From IMG/VR virus record IMGVR_UViG_3300044613_000607, positions 1 through 20,212 of that record: a DNA stretch of 20,212 bases; one strand, 5' to 3'. A program made the translations under genes and the position numbers. Under the pieces are notes generated by a model. That model ran no database searches and was not told where the DNA came from. It saw nothing but the letters and a program-made list of their open reading frames with translations. Source of the DNA: a virus. Positions 1-5,973 of this stretch are shown in pieces (the first letter of the stretch is position 1; each line of letters starts with the position of its first letter).

Positions 1-149
1 TTTTTGGGCGGTTTTGCCGTCTTAGCCGACTCAATAAAGTCTTGCTTGCTAGGAGCGTCTTTGCTACCAACCTTGTTCATCTTTTCGCCTGAACCCGCCT
101 TAATCCTAGCCCTTTTTCGATGAATATTGGCATATAGTCCGTCTTTCAT
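1..149 (-). CDS. Small basic phage protein, 3' end outside window
   Basis: A reading frame starts at the ATG at 149-147 and runs off the left edge after 49 codons without a stop. The visible protein begins MKDGLYANIHRKR and contains AGSGEKM, then a Lys-rich stretch. The YANIH...R(I)xAGSGEKM pattern recalls a recurrent family of very small basic phage proteins of unknown function. Its ATG overlaps the stop of the upstream gene as TAATG, the coupling used at many junctions here, which supports it being real. No catalytic motif is visible. Function unknown. Confidence 0.75.
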   Translation of the reverse strand, partial: MKDGLYANIHRKRARIKAGSGEKMNKVGSKDAPSKQDFIESAKTAKPPK

Positions 150-415
150 TAGCAACTCCATCTCGCTCTTGCTGCTTTTCCTCGTTCCCCAGTCCAGCCT
201 TTTGACCTTGCACAGAAACTATCATGGCGTGGCCCACTAGCTTGGGGGGCTTGTAAATTGGCGTTGTTCTTGCGGTTATAGGCAGCTCTGCCTTTTGCCG
301 TCATACCTGCACCTTCTTCAACCGATAAGTAATTACGACCTTTGCCTTTAGTAGTCTTAGGTATTGGCTTATCGTGCTTATCCATTGCAGCACGAATTTG
401 GTCTTGCCTACTCAT
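149..415 (-). CDS. DUF6321-like small basic phage protein
   Basis: This 88-residue protein has a central block reading YLSVEEGAGMTAKGRAAYNR, then a C-terminal SFCARSKGWTGERG segment ending in a Cys. That arrangement matches my memory of the DUF6321 family of small phage proteins, which has no assigned function. It is strongly basic, so nucleic-acid binding is possible but unproven. The start overlaps the stop of the 597-412 gene by four bases (ATGA), and the stop overlaps the next start (TAATG), so the three small genes are probably translated together. Confidence 0.8.
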   Translation of the reverse strand: MSRQDQIRAAMDKHDKPIPKTTKGKGRNYLSVEEGAGMTAKGRAAYNRKNNANLQAPQASGPRHDSFCARSKGWTGERGKAARARWSC

Positions 416-597
416 GCTTTTTCTTCAATGTATTTGCCGTAGGCTTCTTCTAGCTTATTCTTGCGGTTGCCTTTGGCGTACTTACGCTCAGTTGCAAGAG
501 CAATAGCTACGGCTTGTTTCTTAGGTTTGCCAGCTTCCATCTCTTTTTTGATGTTCTTACCTACCGCTTCTTTGCTACCTGATTTGACTAATGGCAT
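412..597 (-). CDS. DUF6496-like small basic phage protein
   Basis: This is a 61-residue Lys-rich protein. Its N-terminal part, MPLVKSGSKEAVGKNIKKEM followed by AGKPKKQAVAIAL, fits the DUF6496 family as I remember it: short phage and bacterial proteins of unknown function. The rest is charged and helical, ending LEEAYGKYIEEKA. A GGATAAATT leader with a weak GGA lies before the ATG. It heads the trio of small basic genes and overlaps the next by ATGA. The family call is from motif memory only. Confidence 0.8.
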   Translation of the reverse strand: MPLVKSGSKEAVGKNIKKEMEAGKPKKQAVAIALATERKYAKGNRKNKLEEAYGKYIEEKA

Positions 598-613
598 AAT
601 TTATCCTTTTATT

Positions 614-1216
614 TCAAATGTTTAAACAATTATCTTTGTTTTTGCGTCTGCCAGCAAGTAAGGCAATTTTGTGTTCGTCTGTCATTTTTCTACCATGCGG
701 CACACCAGTTTTTACAATAGATAAATGTTCACGCATTTCTTTTGTTCTAACTTTACCTTTATTGGCTTGAGAAATTTTTGCTTTAGTTTCTTCGCTGCGT
801 GGTTTTCTTTTTTTACCGAGCATTTTTTGGCGTATTTTTTCTTTTGATTCTTCGCTTAATTTTCTGCCTTTGTGAGCTAATCCTATTTTTCTTTTATGTT
901 CAGCAGTTTTAGGTAATAACCCTATGTTTTGACTAATTGCTGTGCAGTTATAACCATGTTTATAAGCACCAAGTGTATCAATCCATTGCTGTTCTAATTG
1001 TTCTATATTTGAAAAATCAGATTTTTGTATAACAAAAAAATCAAAATTATTTTTGCCGTATTTATTCCAAGAATTTTGTAATTTTACGGAATGATGTTTG
1101 TTTTTATTTAAATCATCAATATGCCTAGTCCAACGCCTGTCAATATCAATAGATGAGCCAACATAGAATTTTTCTGAAATTCTGTTGCGAATCAAATAGA
1201 TACCGCAATTTTTCAT
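614..1216 (-). CDS. GIY-YIG homing endonuclease with NUMOD3 repeats
   Basis: The 200-residue protein carries a GIY-YIG nuclease core. GIY is at residues 5-7, YVG at 18-20, the catalytic Arg is probably R27 or R28 in DRRW, the metal-binding Glu lies among E72-E75, and YN is at 89-90. After about residue 103 come several NUMOD3-type DNA-binding units, such as HKRKIGLAHKGRKLS, KEKIRQKMLGKKR, KAKISQANKGK and MREHLSIVKTG. This is the layout of free-standing homing endonucleases such as the T4 Seg proteins. It is a single-gene mobile element with no intron around it. The start overlaps the upstream stop by ATGA, so it sits inside the operon without disturbing it. Confidence 0.92.
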   Translation of the reverse strand: MKNCGIYLIRNRISEKFYVGSSIDIDRRWTRHIDDLNKNKHHSVKLQNSWNKYGKNNFDFFVIQKSDFSNIEQLEQQWIDTLGAYKHGYNCTAISQNIGLLPKTAEHKRKIGLAHKGRKLSEESKEKIRQKMLGKKRKPRSEETKAKISQANKGKVRTKEMREHLSIVKTGVPHGRKMTDEHKIALLAGRRKNKDNCLNI

Positions 1217-1569
1217 CGTAAAAACTTTAATTTATAAGTCGTGGTGTTAATCAGGTCTGCAATTTCATCAATAATGTTCTGTAGTTCGCTATCTTGCGGT
1301 AAATCTTGGCGGGCATCTGCCACAAAGTTTTGTAGGGATTCTAAGTATTTAAGTGGGTCTTTGGGTTGATGGTACACGCTTGGAAATGCGGTAAATTTGC
1401 CATAAATGCCAGCGTGGGATTCAGCAAAGCTGTCAGTTAAATCTACAATGGCTTCGTAGTATTTTTGCAACGCTTTGTGGCGTGAATAGGAATCCGTTGT
1501 GAAATGGAAAAAATGCGTGTTAGTCGCAGAATGTAGTAATGTTGCTACGAATAATGCACAATTTTCCAT
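1213..1569 (-). CDS. DUF5856-like (ferritin-like helical) phage protein
   Basis: A 118-residue, largely helical protein beginning MENCALFVATLLHSATNTHFFH, then TDSYSRHKALQKYYE and IVDLTDSFAESHAG. The spacing of His and Glu in paired helices recalls the DUF5856 phage family, sometimes described as Dps/ferritin-like. I do not see a full di-iron site I could defend, so enzymatic function is unproven. A good Shine-Dalgarno (AAAGGAG) lies five bases before the ATG. It is first in the minus-strand operon that ends at the left edge, and its stop overlaps the GIY-YIG start (ATGA). Confidence 0.7.
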   Translation of the reverse strand: MENCALFVATLLHSATNTHFFHFTTDSYSRHKALQKYYEAIVDLTDSFAESHAGIYGKFTAFPSVYHQPKDPLKYLESLQNFVADARQDLPQDSELQNIIDEIADLINTTTYKLKFLR

Positions 1570-1574
1570 AGAAT

Positions 1575-1596
1575 CTCCTTTACATACCCAATTATA
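1575..1596 (-). promoter_or_regulatory. -10 box and ribosome binding site of the 1569 operon
   Basis: On the minus strand a perfect TATAAT (plus coordinates 1591-1596) is followed by AAAGGAG at 1581-1575, five bases before the ATG at 1569. No clear -35 box was found at 16-18 bases upstream, so the promoter is tentative. A second TATAAT on this strand lies at 1616-1611. Confidence 0.5.
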
Positions 1597-1620
1597 TTAG
1601 GTTTTTTGCTATTATAAGCC

Positions 1621-2601
1621 ATGACTGACCAAGAATTATTTGAAAAATTATTTGGATTGACAACAGGTTCAGGTCAGCCCAATTTTGCCAAGGTAGCAGA
1701 ACGATTAAGAAGCCTACCTGCTTTTTCCATCAATACCAAACTATTTGGGCATGAACTTGCCGAAAAATATTACCCTTGCGAGCGTAAGCCTACCAAAATG
1801 AGTAGGTTCATACCCAAATGGGGTGCGAGTATTTACGATGATTTTTGCGAACAATGGTTTTTTGATACTTGTGCCGAATTAAACATAAATCCTATATTGC
1901 ACCGCAAAGTGTGGGAAGAAGTCTATGTTGTAAATATCCTTAGACCGCATTTAAAGGCGGGTAGCAAGGGAATTGTATTTGGGGTAGGGGAAGAACGCCT
2001 ACCGTCTTATTTTGCGTCTAAAGGCTGTCAAATCCTAGCTACCGACCTTAATCCTAACGATGAAAATTCTAAAGGTTGGTCGGCTACTGAACAATTAGGT
2101 TCATTGGATAAGATTTATAAGCCTGATTTAATTGACAAGGCTAGTTTTGACCGTTTAGTGCAATTTGAATATGCAGATATGAATAATATTGGCGAGCATT
2201 TGCACGGTCAGTTTGATTTTGTGTGGACTGTATGTGCTTTTGAGCATCTTGGCTCAATTGAAAAAGGTCTGCAATTCATTGAAAATACAGGAAAATTACT
2301 CAAAAAAGGCGGTATTAGCGTACATACTACTGAGTTTAATTACAGTAAAGAAGAAACCATTGATAACTGGGGTACGGTGCTATTTCGCAAATCCGACTTT
2401 GAAGCTTTGCGGGGCAGATTAAGCCAATACAAATTACCGCTAGTTGATTATTCAGTAGGTAAAAACCCTGTGGATTCGTTTATTGATATGCCACCCTATG
2501 CTTGGCATGAAGGGCATAACGAAAGCCTTAACTTTTGTCATCTAAAGTTAATGGTTGATGGATTCCCAAGCACTTGTTTTGGTCTGTCATTTGAGGTCTA
2601 A
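1621..2601 (+). CDS. Class I SAM-dependent methyltransferase, substrate unknown
   Basis: The 326-residue protein has a Rossmann methyltransferase core. Motif I is the GIVFGVGEERLPSYFASKG segment (about 136-154), followed by the acidic end of strand 2 in ILATDLN. A motif IV-like FDFVWTVCAFEHL is near 198-210, and LLKKGGISVHTTE follows, as in small-molecule, lipid or glycan methyltransferases. There is no DPPY or PCQ motif, so it is not a DNA methyltransferase of the usual kind. The ATG has no Shine-Dalgarno, and TATTAT lies at 1610-1615, so the mRNA may be nearly leaderless. The 3' end overlaps the VRR-NUC gene tail-to-tail by 74 bases. It lies alone on its strand between minus-strand genes, which suggests a host-derived accessory gene (moron). 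Confidence 0.8.
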   Translation: MTDQELFEKLFGLTTGSGQPNFAKVAERLRSLPAFSINTKLFGHELAEKYYPCERKPTKMSRFIPKWGASIYDDFCEQWFFDTCAELNINPILHRKVWEEVYVVNILRPHLKAGSKGIVFGVGEERLPSYFASKGCQILATDLNPNDENSKGWSATEQLGSLDKIYKPDLIDKASFDRLVQFEYADMNNIGEHLHGQFDFVWTVCAFEHLGSIEKGLQFIENTGKLLKKGGISVHTTEFNYSKEETIDNWGTVLFRKSDFEALRGRLSQYKLPLVDYSVGKNPVDSFIDMPPYAWHEGHNESLNFCHLKLMVDGFPSTCFGLSFEV

Positions 2602-2872
2602 TTAAACCGATTGCTCGTAGCGCAGCTTCAGGTGAATCCACACGACTAAGTGGCCCACCCTTCCAGTTAGCTATAAATTTAAGTTGTTCTGCGGTGAACT
2701 TGGCTTTAGCGTCACGCTTAACTTCCATCAAGATTGTTTCTCCGTTAAAACATACCATCAAGTCAGGTATTCCACGCCCAACCATTGATAGAATATAAAC
2801 ATCTGCACCCGCATTTCTTAGGGTTTTTACTATTTCTGTTTGATTTTCATCGGTTCTCTTAGCGTATGCCAT
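2528..2872 (-). CDS. VRR-NUC domain nuclease
   Basis: The 114-residue protein fits a minimal VRR-NUC (PD-(D/E)XK superfamily) nuclease. An N-terminal helix contains E13, GRGIPDL at 32-38 gives the Asp (D37), LMEVKRD at 48-54 gives the E-x-K pair (E50, K52), and FTAEQ at 59-63 gives the conserved Gln. Stand-alone phage VRR-NUC proteins act on branched or flapped DNA and are thought to resolve replication or recombination intermediates. The gene is convergent with the methyltransferase and overlaps its last 74 bases. The C-terminal 30 residues lie beyond the domain and mostly coincide with that overlap. It is divergent from the phosphoesterase gene at 2929. Confidence 0.88.
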   Translation of the reverse strand: MAYAKRTDENQTEIVKTLRNAGADVYILSMVGRGIPDLMVCFNGETILMEVKRDAKAKFTAEQLKFIANWKGGPLSRVDSPEAALRAIGLIRPQMTDQNKCLGIHQPLTLDDKS

Positions 2873-2928
2873 TGTTTTTTAACAGTAATCGGTTAATATA
2901 TGCTAACTTTACCATCTAAAGGTATGCT

Positions 2929-3888
2929 ATGGCACGAAAAGCGTGTAGTGATGAGGAGTTTATAGCTCTTTGGAAAGAACATCAATCCCCTGACAAAATT
3001 GGCAAGATTATAGGTCTTAGCACTCGCAATACATTAAAAAGACGCAGAACCATAGAACACGAATATGACATAGTTTTAGATGCTTTAAAACCTAATGGGA
3101 TGCCTAAGATTTACATTCCCGATGAGCAAATGCAAGCAAATGTCACTATTGAAAATGGCGTTATTTTGGTTGGGTCAGATTGCCACTATAACCCGCAATA
3201 TGTAACTACAGCTCACCGAGGGTTTATTGAGTTTGTAAAGTATCTAAAACCAAAGATTGTGATTCTTAATGGGGATATTGCGGACTTTGCTAGTATTTCA
3301 GCCCATCATCGCATTGGTTGGCAAAAAGGCCCGACAGTCAAAGAAGAACTAGATGAGATACAAGAACGGCTTGGGGATATTGAGCGAGTACGACCAGCAG
3401 GTTGTAAGTTAATGATTACGATTGGCAATCACGATTTACGCTTTTCAGGCAAGTTATCCAATGTTTTACCCCAATACGAGGGCATCAAAGGGTTTGACAT
3501 TGCTGACCATACACCTCATTGGAAATGGTATTGGGCTATTATGGTTAATCAAACTTGTATGATTAAGCATCGGTGGCATAACGGCATCCATGCGGTCTAT
3601 AACAACACGATTAAATCAGGCACTAGCTTTGTTACGGGGCATCTACATTCTCTTAAAATTACGCCTTGGACTGACTATACGGGCACTAGGTACGGAGTAG
3701 ATACTGGCACTATGGCTTGTATTAAAGACAGCCAGTTCGCCTATACTGAACAAAATCCAGTCAACTGGAGAGCAGGTTTTGCAGTATTGACCTTTATTAA
3801 CGGCAAAATGATGCCACCTGAACTTGCAGAAGTTATTAATGAGGATGAGGGTTTAATTTACTTTCGGGGTCAGTTGCTAAAAGTATGA
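2929..3888 (+). CDS. Calcineurin-like metallophosphoesterase
   Basis: The 319-residue protein shows the calcineurin-like phosphoesterase motifs in order: D-x-H at 84-86 (SDCH), GDIAD at 115-119, GNHD at 166-169, H214 in IKH, and GHLH at 237-240. All expected metal ligands are present, so it should be a dinuclear metal hydrolase; nucleotide or DNA phosphodiesters are likely but unproven substrates. The first 50 residues look like a small helix-turn-helix (KIGKIIGLSTRNTLKRRR), which suggests DNA association. The start is set by AAAGG six bases before the ATG. Its stop overlaps the next start by ATGA, so it is coupled to the SprT-like gene. Confidence 0.9.
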   Translation: MARKACSDEEFIALWKEHQSPDKIGKIIGLSTRNTLKRRRTIEHEYDIVLDALKPNGMPKIYIPDEQMQANVTIENGVILVGSDCHYNPQYVTTAHRGFIEFVKYLKPKIVILNGDIADFASISAHHRIGWQKGPTVKEELDEIQERLGDIERVRPAGCKLMITIGNHDLRFSGKLSNVLPQYEGIKGFDIADHTPHWKWYWAIMVNQTCMIKHRWHNGIHAVYNNTIKSGTSFVTGHLHSLKITPWTDYTGTRYGVDTGTMACIKDSQFAYTEQNPVNWRAGFAVLTFINGKMMPPELAEVINEDEGLIYFRGQLLKV

Positions 3889-4238
3889 AGCTCACGCCTA
3901 AGATTATTGAAAACATCTATGCCATGCTGTATTGCTGCGAGCCGTTTGCGTCTTGGGATTTGCCATTGCCTGAAGAATGTAAATTTATAGTCGATAGCGA
4001 CTTTGACGCTATGGGTACTTATTTATATGACGACGGGGAAAAACACGCCCATACCATAACTATATCTGACGCTAGGTGTGGGCATTTAGACACAGTAATT
4101 AGGACTATGGCTCACGAGATGATTCATGCAAGCCGTTGGAATACTTCTACCCAAGCGTGGACTAAGCACGATAAAACCTTTAGAAATAGGGCTAAAGCTG
4201 TAGCTACAGAACTAGGCTTTGACCCGTTGGAGCTTTAA
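3885..4238 (+). CDS. SprT-like zinc metalloprotease
   Basis: The 117-residue protein has the zincin signature HEMIH at 77-81, with E78 as catalytic base, and a downstream H95 in WTKHDKTFR as likely third zinc ligand. This is the SprT-like layout. SprT/Spartan proteases in cells cut proteins crosslinked to DNA; the role of short phage versions is not established. The usual C-terminal zinc-ribbon cysteines are missing, so this is the minimal protease domain. The gene is coupled to the phosphoesterase by ATGA. Its stop overlaps the stop of the convergent methyltransferase (3 bases shared in TTTAAA). Confidence 0.85.
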   Translation: MKLTPKIIENIYAMLYCCEPFASWDLPLPEECKFIVDSDFDAMGTYLYDDGEKHAHTITISDARCGHLDTVIRTMAHEMIHASRWNTSTQAWTKHDKTFRNRAKAVATELGFDPLEL

Positions 4239-4861
4239 ATAAACATATCCCCTTGTGCGTAGGCTTGTTCTATACGCTTACAAGCTACATCAAAGTATTT
4301 TTGTTCCCTTTCAATACCTACAAAAGTTTTGCCCATTTTGACACAAGCAACCCCTGTGCTTCCGCTACCCATGAATGGGTCTAATATGGTAATTCCATCA
4401 ACTTTATCAATACACCATTGCATAAGGCGTATAGGTTTTTGTGTTGGATGTTCTTTGCCTTTGTAATCACCATTAGCCAATGGGTCATATAAAAAAACTC
4501 TTACATTTGCATCTAAAGAAGTCCATGCTAATTCTGCTTCTGCATAAGTTCTGTTTTTAAATCCAGCGCCTTTGTCCCATACTAACCAACATCTTGATGC
4601 TGGCAAATTAAAATAATTACCACCCCAAAATATAGATTGTTTTCCTTTTGTTATACAAAGTTGCAACAATTCTTGATTTGGCGGTAATTTATCCCACCCT
4701 AGTTTTTCAAAATTATTAAATCCTTTGTATCCAACATTCCCACCATCCATTCCAATGCCGTAAGGCGGGTCTGTGACTACAGCATCAAATTGCCCTAATG
4801 TTGGCAATATTTCAGCACAATCTCCCAAATACAGCGTTGCGTTACCTATTTGTTGTTTCAC
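4235..4861 (-). CDS. DNA methyltransferase, DPPY type (N6-adenine or N4-cytosine)
   Basis: The 208-residue enzyme has catalytic motif IV DPPYG at 31-35 near the N-terminus and the SAM-binding motif DPFMGSGSTG at 161-170 near the C-terminus, the beta-class order. HPTQKP at 138-143 is the usual motif X region. Between them there is little room for a target recognition domain, so the site is probably short. No restriction enzyme gene is adjacent, so this is an orphan phage methyltransferase, plausibly for evasion of host restriction. It starts at GTG and overlaps the preceding Ref-like gene by 20 bases. It is last in the long minus operon starting at 8210. Confidence 0.92.
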   Translation of the reverse strand: MKQQIGNATLYLGDCAEILPTLGQFDAVVTDPPYGIGMDGGNVGYKGFNNFEKLGWDKLPPNQELLQLCITKGKQSIFWGGNYFNLPASRCWLVWDKGAGFKNRTYAEAELAWTSLDANVRVFLYDPLANGDYKGKEHPTQKPIRLMQWCIDKVDGITILDPFMGSGSTGVACVKMGKTFVGIEREQKYFDVACKRIEQAYAQGDMFI

Positions 4862-5126
4862 TTAGCTTTCTTTCTACTATACCTAGTAAGGTATCGAACT
4901 CAACTTCGTGGTATCTCTCAAAAGCCTTTGCTCCGAGTCCATGCACACCTGTAGCACCTCTGTGATGCTCGGTACATAAGGGGAGAATTGGTGCGTTTGC
5001 CCGTTTACCCCCGAATCGTCTGACATGGTGAAGCTCTGCGGGGGTGTCATTAAAGCCCAAGTGGTAGCATAAGACGCAACCAAGTCTTGCAATATTGTCA
5101 TTTAGTTTTCTTTCTTTTTTATTCAT
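4842..5126 (-). CDS. Ref-like HNH nuclease (phage recombination enhancement type)
   Basis: From the ATG at 5126 the protein is 94 residues. Zinc and HNH-type residues are CVLC (C17, C20), ELHHVRRFGGKR (H33, H34), PLCTEHH (C51, H54, H55) and GVHGLG (H62). This pattern, ending AFERYH, is that of the P1 Ref / DUF968-like group, in which P1 Ref makes RecA-dependent cuts. A longer form from TTG at 5171 is open, but ATG 5126 overlaps the upstream stop as ATGAATAA, and family members usually begin with the basic helix just before the first Cys. The gene lies between a PD-(D/E)XK-like nuclease and a DNA methyltransferase. Confidence 0.85.
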   Translation of the reverse strand: MNKKERKLNDNIARLGCVLCYHLGFNDTPAELHHVRRFGGKRANAPILPLCTEHHRGATGVHGLGAKAFERYHEVEFDTLLGIVERKLSETTNR

Positions 5127-5511
5127 TGGCGTATTCGTACCACATTGTATAAAAGGCTTTAAAGTCATCAACCCCTGTGCCGAGTTTAACGCATGACCCG
5201 TAGGATTGGACTTGCCAGTAGTCTTGGATAACTAGCCCGTCATCTGTGTTGCCTTGCACAATAACAACTGTAAAGTTAGGCGTTTTAGCAAAGGCTTGCA
5301 ATAATCTGCGTTGACCCTCGCTAACCTTTTCATTGGGGCGTTTCCATTCCATCACCAAAAACTTGCCTTTACGCTCTGCAATCCCATCTATGTTACTGGG
5401 GCAAAAATGTGGATTTGTAGGCAATAGCCCTAAGAACGCACCATAATCAATGTGTGATGCGAAAGCATTACGCATTATCTTATTGAATGTTTGCATCTTT
5501 TTGCAGTACAT
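5119..5511 (-). CDS. PD-(D/E)XK-like nuclease
   Basis: The 130-residue protein contains a restriction-endonuclease-like core: IDGIAERKG supplies D42, KFLVMEWKRP supplies E55 and K57 (E-x-K), and VSEGQRRLL supplies a Gln as in VRR-NUC-like enzymes. It therefore probably cuts DNA, but the substrate is unknown. Two starts are possible: ATG 5511, which sits directly after AGAGG, and ATG 5496 (MQTFNK), which shortens the overlap with the upstream gene from 32 to 17 bases. I cannot choose firmly. The stop overlaps the Ref-like start. Confidence 0.7.
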   Translation of the reverse strand: MYCKKMQTFNKIMRNAFASHIDYGAFLGLLPTNPHFCPSNIDGIAERKGKFLVMEWKRPNEKVSEGQRRLLQAFAKTPNFTVVIVQGNTDDGLVIQDYWQVQSYGSCVKLGTGVDDFKAFYTMWYEYANE

Positions 5512-5647
5512 CCTCTAGTTCTTGAGCTAAATCGGTTACATCACAGCTTTTTAAATAGGCTTCAGTTGCCTGATTTTTTAGGCAAAATTCATGCACTTTT
5601 TTGATGGCTTGGTTTAGTTCTAACATTACTTCTGCGTAATCTCTCAT
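5480..5647 (-). CDS. Small hypothetical phage protein (55 aa)
   Basis: An unbroken 55-codon frame starts at ATG 5647, which overlaps the stop of the upstream gene as ATGA. It ends at TAA 5482-5480, inside the start of the nuclease gene. The product begins MRDYAEVMLELNQAIKKVHE and ends DANIQ; it is acidic and helical with two Cys residues and no recognised domain. Coupling and gap filling (no other frame covers 5512-5643) are the evidence. Confidence 0.7.
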   Translation of the reverse strand: MRDYAEVMLELNQAIKKVHEFCLKNQATEAYLKSCDVTDLAQELEDVLQKDANIQ

Positions 5648-5973
5648 TTGGTTAGCCTTTCTATATTTCTGTCATTAGCTTGTTGGGTACGCCATGCCTC
5701 AAAACGCATCTTGGCGGCTTCTAATTGCCATCTAAGGGCTTCTTTTTGCTCTACCGCTACACCTATGGCTTTGCATAAATCTTGATACTCTTGACTGCGG
5801 TAGGCTTCCCGTTCTTGAGCACCAAGGCTTTGTTCGTCAGTTTGCGACATCTTGATGGCTTTAAGACTGTGCCTAAAGTTCTCAAGCTGGGCCAACTCGC
5901 CTGACGCTTTAGCGTATTGCGGTGCTGTTTTAAATATAAAGTCTATTGCTTCGTGTGGGTCATACTCTTTCAT
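5644..5973 (-). CDS. Conserved helical phage protein, function unknown
   Basis: The 109-residue protein is mainly amphipathic helix with probable coiled-coil stretches. Blocks that look conserved in phage relatives I remember are FRHSLKAI, GAQEREAYRSQEYQDL and EALRWQLEAAKMRFEAWR. Such proteins recur among early/recombination genes of proteobacterial phages, but I know no function. The ATG at 5973 follows directly on the TAG (5976-5974) of the second-frame ORF in the methyltransferase gene, with AAGGAAG upstream as ribosome binding site. The stop overlaps the next start as ATGA. Confidence 0.75.
   Translation of the reverse strand: MKEYDPHEAIDFIFKTAPQYAKASGELAQLENFRHSLKAIKMSQTDEQSLGAQEREAYRSQEYQDLCKAIGVAVEQKEALRWQLEAAKMRFEAWRTQQANDRNIERLTK

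Noticed and set aside
4883-5101. 72-codon minus-strand ORF inside the Ref-like gene
   Set aside because: It is a shifted frame of a gene with clear zinc-site residues and has no coupling or ribosome binding site of its own.
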